64,000 nt of DNA from Haloferula rosea (GTDB lineage Bacteria > Verrucomicrobiota > Verrucomicrobiia > Verrucomicrobiales > Akkermansiaceae): assembly GCF_016595525.1 (NCBI RefSeq), contig NZ_JAENII010000010.1:62001-126000 (forward strand), given 5' to 3'. This document shows, one piece after another, positions 59,045 to 64,000 of this stretch (position 1 is the first letter of the stretch; every line of letters begins with the position of its first letter). The position numbers and the translations under genes were made by a program. Below the pieces are notes generated by a model, which worked only from the letters and a program-made list of their open reading frames with translations, made no database searches and had not been told where the DNA came from.

Positions 59045-61408
59045 CTACGAGCCGAAGTCCGGGTTGTGTTTCTTCAGCAACTCCAGCGCCTTCTCGGCTG
59101 AAACTTCATCGCCCTCGCCTTCGCGGTGCCAGTTTAGTTCTCGGGCACACTGACCGGCGTAGAGGGTCTCGATCGACGGCTCCTCGTCGAATTCCTCGAA
59201 GGAGGACCAAGTGGTCGAACCGACGAAGCCATAGTAGGTTTCCGGCTCCGCCCCTTCCTTCGGCAGGTGGGTGAATCGGAAGATGCGCATCATCTGCTTC
59301 TCCTCGGACGGCGGCCAGTAGAGTTCCTGCGCATCGATCTGCTCGAGCGTCTCAGGCACCTCGCCAAGCTCATTGGGATGGCGCAGCCAATCGGCCATGT
59401 CCGCCTTCGCCACGAAGTCCGGCTCCCTTGCGGCAGCAGGCACTTCATCGGCCAGCTCAAGCTCCTCGAGGTAACTCACCGCCAACTCGGACCAGCCGAC
59501 ATCCAGACAGGCCTTCTGAAGATACTCCAATCCCAGGTCGCCGTCCGTCCGCACGTCGGACCATGCCACTTCCATCCGCACACTCGGTGACGGATGCCTG
59601 AGCCCGAGCTCGACGAGCCCTTCCCTCGTTTCGTCATTCACGAATGCCAGGCCGAATCCGGCAGCGAAGGCATCGTCACTCTCCGGAGCCAGCCAGTCCT
59701 TCAGACACTTCGCCCCGGCAGGCGTGTCGTATGGATGATCCCCCTCCCATTCCTCGTCGAAATGCATCCGATTGATCCGCGTGAGAAGCATCGCCCCTGT
59801 CGGTCCAGCCGGCGGTTGCCCTTCGAAGGACTCCAGCAACTCCTCAAAGATTCCGTCATCACAGTCGAACGCATCGAACACGCCCTCCCAGCGCCAGTGC
59901 CCTTCGGCAAATCCGTCCTCCAACCAATTGGAGATCAACTCGCTCACCCGTCCATCAATGTTCCAGATCAGCGTCTCGACCACATCCAGTATCGCCCGCT
60001 GCTGTTCTTCCGAAGCTTCGGATTCCGCATGTTTCCGCAGCCACTTGTGAATGATCACCGCCGCTTCCTCCTCGAACTCCATGAGGACATCATCCTCGTA
60101 GCAGTACTCGATCAGTGAAACGACCGTCGCCATGTCCTCTGCGGCCTCATCCCCATCCTTCTCCGCACAAGTCTTCAGCGCCCTCACCATGGCGGCGAGA
60201 TCCCCGAGGTCATCCACCGCCACTTCCTCACCCAGCTCGTCCAGCATCTCCCGAAGATCGCCGCCCTCCTCCATCCAGCGCGCGAGCACCTCATCGACCG
60301 GCTTGTTGTGGACCACATCCCACGCCTCGTTCAACTCATCCAAGGTCACCTCGATCGAGCACCCCGGCCCGATGTCCGCCTTGATCTTCTTCGCCACCAG
60401 CTCGGTCGTCGGAGCCAGGATATCGAAGTGATCACCGGGCAACTGGAAGGCAGCGAAGCCGACGCCGTGCTTCGCAGCCATCCGTTCCATCGCCGCCGCC
60501 TGATCCTGATAGCTCGAGTAGCCGCCCTCGAAGTAGAAGGTCGGACACGCAATGTACGGCGTATATCGTATCGCACTCCGCAATTCATGTCCGCGGTCGA
60601 CGTCACCTCCATACGGGGTGTTTCCATAACCCACCCCGTCCGACATCACCGCCACCATGTCCGGCGCGCCTCCGAATGAGAAGGCAGCGCGCACCTCCGC
60701 CCCGCTCGCCGCCGCCAGCAGCACCAACGTGCCCCCGGTGCTGTGCCCGGCCAGATAAACCCGGTCCGGGTCGACGTGGGGCTGCGATTTGACGAAATCC
60801 ACGGCAGCCAGCAGGTCATCGACCTCGCCGAAAAACAGCTCGAAGCGTCCGGGATTATCGTTCTCACCCCGCCACGACGGGCACATCACCACCAGATCTT
60901 CATCGAGAAATGCACGCACCGATTGGTCGTTCTCCGGATCCGCCTCTTCCCAGAGGTAGCTGCCGATGCCTCCGAATCCTCCCTTGGCCCAGACCACGGC
61001 CGGGCGTCGCTCGCCGTCGCCCGGATCAGGCGTGAGGTAGGCGGCCAGCTCACCGACTTCCGACGGATACCGGATCAACTCGAACTCAGAGCCATCGGGA
61101 TCATCCGGCGTCCCGGACGGCTCGAACTCCACGTCCTCCAGCCACTCATGGACATAGCCTTCACGCTCCTCGTTCAGGCCAAGCTCAGCGGCCACCTGCT
61201 CGTTGGAAATTGACGCAGCAAGCGATTCTGATCTCTCCGCGACACGATACACCACCGCGGCAGCAACGATCACCGATACGATGCCGATCACCCCGACGAC
61301 CCCCAGAACGATCCACAGCCACAACAGCGACTTTTTCTCGGTGCGTCCGACAGCAGCTTCGGGACGCGGCGGCAGGGACGGAGGCAAGGGAGGCGGCTGT
61401 AAACTCAT
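59045..61408 (-). CDS. Membrane-anchored alpha/beta hydrolase (dienelactone/prolyl oligopeptidase-like) with long helical tail
   Basis: 787 residues from ATG 61408. A Pro-rich cytoplasmic N-terminus (1-20) and one membrane helix (about 28-54) place the rest outside the inner membrane. The hydrolase domain (about 100-345) has nucleophile Ser223 in LAGHSTGGT and His327 in PGDHFDIL, with an Asp in between not pinpointed. The remaining part (about 350-787) is very acidic, mostly helical and resembles HEAT-like repeats, without a recognised family. A hydrolase fused to a large scaffold-like tail is unusual. The gene forms a minus-strand trio with a vWA membrane protein and an unknown protein. Confidence 0.75.
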   Translation of the reverse strand: MSLQPPPLPPSLPPRPEAAVGRTEKKSLLWLWIVLGVVGVIGIVSVIVAAAVVYRVAERSESLAASISNEQVAAELGLNEEREGYVHEWLEDVEFEPSGTPDDPDGSEFELIRYPSEVGELAAYLTPDPGDGERRPAVVWAKGGFGGIGSYLWEEADPENDQSVRAFLDEDLVVMCPSWRGENDNPGRFELFFGEVDDLLAAVDFVKSQPHVDPDRVYLAGHSTGGTLVLLAAASGAEVRAAFSFGGAPDMVAVMSDGVGYGNTPYGGDVDRGHELRSAIRYTPYIACPTFYFEGGYSSYQDQAAAMERMAAKHGVGFAAFQLPGDHFDILAPTTELVAKKIKADIGPGCSIEVTLDELNEAWDVVHNKPVDEVLARWMEEGGDLREMLDELGEEVAVDDLGDLAAMVRALKTCAEKDGDEAAEDMATVVSLIEYCYEDDVLMEFEEEAAVIIHKWLRKHAESEASEEQQRAILDVVETLIWNIDGRVSELISNWLEDGFAEGHWRWEGVFDAFDCDDGIFEELLESFEGQPPAGPTGAMLLTRINRMHFDEEWEGDHPYDTPAGAKCLKDWLAPESDDAFAAGFGLAFVNDETREGLVELGLRHPSPSVRMEVAWSDVRTDGDLGLEYLQKACLDVGWSELAVSYLEELELADEVPAAAREPDFVAKADMADWLRHPNELGEVPETLEQIDAQELYWPPSEEKQMMRIFRFTHLPKEGAEPETYYGFVGSTTWSSFEEFDEEPSIETLYAGQCARELNWHREGEGDEVSAEKALELLKKHNPDFGS

Positions 61409-61468
61409 GCCGCAAAGGCTTCTAGCCTCCTGCCCGCGGCACAATCAAAAAAGGAATGGACCGTGAGG

Positions 61469-62536
61469 TCACTGATCGAGGGTATATTTCTCGGCAGCCA
61501 TCCCCGAGTAGGCCTTGCCCTGATAGATCATGGTGAAACGCCCGCCGGTCTCATTGGCCATGTCCCACATCGCCCGGGCCTGCTCGCCGGGCTCCTCCAT
61601 GGCGAAGGTGTCGATCGGCACCCCCGTCGGATTCATCTCGTCGATGCGGACCAGCACGTCATCCAGGTCGGAAGGCTCACCATCCGAGAGGAGGTAAATG
61701 ATGTCCGGTGGTGGCGACATCGAGAGCGCCATCTTCAGAGGCGAATACCACACCGTGCCCCGACCCGTTCCCATCGTCTGGATCTTCTCCTTGAACACGC
61801 CCTTGATGTGGTCCGACGCCTGATGCCAGGCAACCGGAGGCGTTTCGTTCAGGCCATTCCAACCGTTGTTGGCGTGATCCGGCCCGTCCGTGGAGATCGT
61901 CCACGCCGTGTGCGAGAAGAAGATCACGTTGAAATTCATGTTCGGCTTCAGCGAACTGATGGATCGCGTGAGCTCCTTTTTCAAGGCATCCAATCGCGTT
62001 CCCCCACCCGGTGCGTCGGAACGCATCGACTCGGAGTAGTCCACGGCATAGATCACGCGGCGCCCTTTGCGGGGAGTACCGAAGAACGAGGATCCCCCTC
62101 CACCGTCGCCATCGCCATCACCGGAACCAAAGCCCGCGGTGAAGTCGTCATCCATGCCGAACGGCGTCGTCGGATTCGAAACTTCCGGCATCGGCACCGC
62201 GACCGGCGCTTCGACCGCCGCGGCAATCACCCGAGCCATCGAGGAACTCGAGCTACTCGGCTTGGGCCTCACACCGGCAGCCAACTGCGGACGGTCCACC
62301 GGGTTGTCCTCGGGCGGCACCGGGGCGTTGTAGCTGACGATGACGTCGACCTCCGTGAAACGGGGCAGAATGGCGATCAACCAGAGGATCCCGGCAATCA
62401 GTCCGAGGACGATGAACGAGACCACGAGCGACTGGATCGAATCGACCCGTCGCTGCTTGGCGACCAGTTGTTCCAAGTGGAATGCCGCATCCTGGGGAGG
62501 AGCTTCGGTCGTATACAACTGAGGTGGGTGGGCCAT
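61469..62536 (-). CDS. vWA-domain single-pass membrane protein with Gly/Asp-rich linker
   Basis: 355 residues from ATG 62536. A cytoplasmic start, one membrane helix (about 36-58), then a disordered Pro/Ser stretch and a GSGDGDGDGGGGSSFFG linker (138-153). A vWA domain follows (about 158-340) with the MIDAS motif DYSES (166-170) and a later LLSDGEPSD. The arrangement helix-linker-FFG-vWA is common in Planctomycetes and Verrucomicrobia, where its role is unknown. Between the hydrolase and the secreted-looking unknown protein, with 60 and 72 base gaps. Confidence 0.82.
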   Translation of the reverse strand: MAHPPQLYTTEAPPQDAAFHLEQLVAKQRRVDSIQSLVVSFIVLGLIAGILWLIAILPRFTEVDVIVSYNAPVPPEDNPVDRPQLAAGVRPKPSSSSSSMARVIAAAVEAPVAVPMPEVSNPTTPFGMDDDFTAGFGSGDGDGDGGGGSSFFGTPRKGRRVIYAVDYSESMRSDAPGGGTRLDALKKELTRSISSLKPNMNFNVIFFSHTAWTISTDGPDHANNGWNGLNETPPVAWHQASDHIKGVFKEKIQTMGTGRGTVWYSPLKMALSMSPPPDIIYLLSDGEPSDLDDVLVRIDEMNPTGVPIDTFAMEEPGEQARAMWDMANETGGRFTMIYQGKAYSGMAAEKYTLDQ

Positions 62537-62608
62537 GACTGGGTGTTTTCCGTGACTCCACCACACCCGTGCAGGGACCACCAGAAGAACTTCGCCGAAT
62601 CGCTGATC

Positions 62609-64000
62609 TCAACGGGCATCAAAATGCAGCGTCAGGCGGCGGGATCCCCGCTCCACCCGGTCGTGCACCGTGACCGCCTCCACCTCGCTCATCGCTTCGA
62701 TCCCCTGCATGATCTTCGGCAGGGCTTCCCGGAATTCCGCCAATTCATCCTCATCGACGATGATGGCCTCACCTTCCTTGTCCACCAGCTTCAGGGCCTC
62801 CTCGACATAGGAACGCATCACATCGAGATCCAAACGCATCCATGAGCCCTGACGAACGGTCGCCGCCGGCTTGCCGGCGCTGCCGATCAGATCGATGGCC
62901 TGATTGCGGGAAGTGGATGCGACGAACCAATCATCGTTGATCGAGACCGATGGCTTGACGTCGTCCGAGAATGCCAGGGCATCAAAATACCAGGTCACCA
63001 GGTCATCCTTCTCCGATGAGGTCGGCGACAGCATGTTGAGCTCCGCCAGCTCCGCCTCCTGAAGTTTCTTCAGCATCGTGCGGATCGAGCCATAGATCGA
63101 GGCCCACGACTCCTTGAGCTTCGAGCGGTCCACCACCGGGGAAACATAAGACGCCCGGACGAATCGGCCTTCCTCGACGACCTGCACGGGGACACCCGGA
63201 ATCGGAGGAAACGGAGCATTCAAATCAACCACCACCGCGGACTCCTTGCCGAGGCCATCGGACATGGCGGTCATTCCTTCCCAGAGGGTCACCACATCCT
63301 CGCGGAGCATCGAATCGAACAGCCCGAAATACGATTGGAACTCTTCCAATTCCTCGGATTCGATATCCATGGTCGCAAGGTGCTGCGCCGTCGCGTAACC
63401 CGTCTCGATCAGCAACTCGGCCATCTCGCCACTGCGCTCCATGTACGTCTCGTCAGCGACCCAGTTGGCGAACAGAAGCACGTTCTCACCTTCACCCAGC
63501 GCCCCCATCTGGTGCGGCGTCTGGTAGTCCAGCGCTCCCGAACTCGCACCGAAGGTCTCGAACACCAGACCGTCGTCGATCCGGATCACTCCACCGAAGG
63601 AAGATGGCTCAAACAAGTCGAGCAAGGCCGCTTCCCGTTCCCCGACGAGATCAAGCAGCGCCACCAACTCCCGGGTGTCGCCAATGCCTTCCACCCCCTT
63701 CATGCCATCCCGGGCACCCTCGGCCAGGTCTTTCATGCTTGTGGTGACCGCCGCCTTGGTGACCGCCTCGGCACCGTAAAGAAACCCGTGGACCGGCTGG
63801 CCCTTGAATTCATCGATGAAGCCGATTTCGTCGCTCCCGGCCAGTGATTCATCCACCGAAGCAACCAACGGACAGCCCTCTTCGTCACTTCCCACGTAAA
63901 GGAACAGGTAGTCATCCAGCGTCCCAATGGTGACCATCAGGCTTTTCTCGCCGACCGCTTCGATCAGTTCCCCCGTCGCCTCTTCCCCCATCATCTCGGC
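62609..64000 (-). CDS. Uncharacterised acidic protein, N-terminus outside the window
   Basis: The frame is open from the window end (64000) to the stop at 62609, giving 463 residues, with the true start beyond. No family recognised. The sequence is acidic, alpha/beta, with several KLVDKEGE- and LWEGMTAM-like helical stretches. It has an architecture like the long, DUF-type secreted proteins of this phylum, with apparent internal repetition of GY/FLYVGSDEEG-like and YGFVDxF-like segments that cannot be confirmed by eye. First gene of the trio with the vWA protein and hydrolase, so probably the same pathway. Confidence 0.6.
   Translation of the reverse strand, partial: AEMMGEEATGELIEAVGEKSLMVTIGTLDDYLFLYVGSDEEGCPLVASVDESLAGSDEIGFIDEFKGQPVHGFLYGAEAVTKAAVTTSMKDLAEGARDGMKGVEGIGDTRELVALLDLVGEREAALLDLFEPSSFGGVIRIDDGLVFETFGASSGALDYQTPHQMGALGEGENVLLFANWVADETYMERSGEMAELLIETGYATAQHLATMDIESEELEEFQSYFGLFDSMLREDVVTLWEGMTAMSDGLGKESAVVVDLNAPFPPIPGVPVQVVEEGRFVRASYVSPVVDRSKLKESWASIYGSIRTMLKKLQEAELAELNMLSPTSSEKDDLVTWYFDALAFSDDVKPSVSINDDWFVASTSRNQAIDLIGSAGKPAATVRQGSWMRLDLDVMRSYVEEALKLVDKEGEAIIVDEDELAEFREALPKIMQGIEAMSEVEAVTVHDRVERGSRRLTLHFDAR

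Noticed and set aside
61469-62536. Gly/Asp repeat in the vWA protein as a calcium-binding RTX repeat
   Set aside because: It is a single short GDGDGDGGGG linker without the nonapeptide periodicity of RTX repeats.

Overview
The window is a high-GC bacterial chromosome segment, most likely from a member of the Verrucomicrobiota (Verrucomicrobiales-type). This is inferred from content. There is a PEP-CTERM surface protein. Large secreted proteins end in an 'LxNxLEYxxGxDP ... YxxEFSxDLN ... FxRxxV' module. A complete MoxR/DUF58/DUF4381/Bat operon is present, along with a DUF1080-Gfo/Idh/MocA-sugar isomerase cluster and a GH95 fucosidase. Genes are packed tightly on both strands, and no rRNA, tRNA, CRISPR array, prophage or insertion sequence was recognised.

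Layout. 1-5817: the tail of mscL, then a minus-strand block of azurin, an Lgt-like protein, a trypsin-like secreted protease, a hexose-6-phosphate mutarotase and SppA. 5975-10645: a secreted GH13 amylase, an orphan gene and a SulP anion transporter. 10947-17774: a PEP-CTERM protein and a 2023-residue multidomain surface protein. 18073-21815: a GT4 glycosyltransferase fused to a second domain, overlapping a GH130 gene. 21839-30407: comM, a 1348-residue alginate-lyase-like enzyme with many carbohydrate-binding and Fn3-like modules, and a divergent GH95 glycosidase. 30448-38831 (minus): recQ, then the seven-gene MoxR-DUF58-DUF4381-vWA-vWA-TPR-BatD operon. 38997-47777: a dGTPase homologue, a cation/proton antiporter with a DUF4407 partner, a methyltransferase, a CorC/HlyC protein and an FmdB zinc ribbon. 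47842-50312: rpsN, a D,D-carboxypeptidase and a BioF-like enzyme.

50368-55584 is a five-gene plus-strand cluster: a secreted DUF1080 protein, two TIM-barrel sugar isomerases, a Gfo/Idh/MocA dehydrogenase and an NRAMP-fold membrane protein. The membrane protein lacks the metal-binding motifs of NRAMP transporters. From known activities of these families, the cluster reads as a keto-glycoside utilisation pathway with an unusual importer, and it is the most interesting candidate system here. 55668-64000 holds a DUF2071 protein, the YqeY-IspD-M16 peptidase operon, and a minus-strand trio: a membrane-anchored alpha/beta hydrolase, a membrane vWA protein and an unknown protein cut by the window edge.

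The general picture is a polysaccharide-degrading, surface-protein-rich heterotroph. Functions are assigned by reading motifs in the translated sequence. No database search was run.
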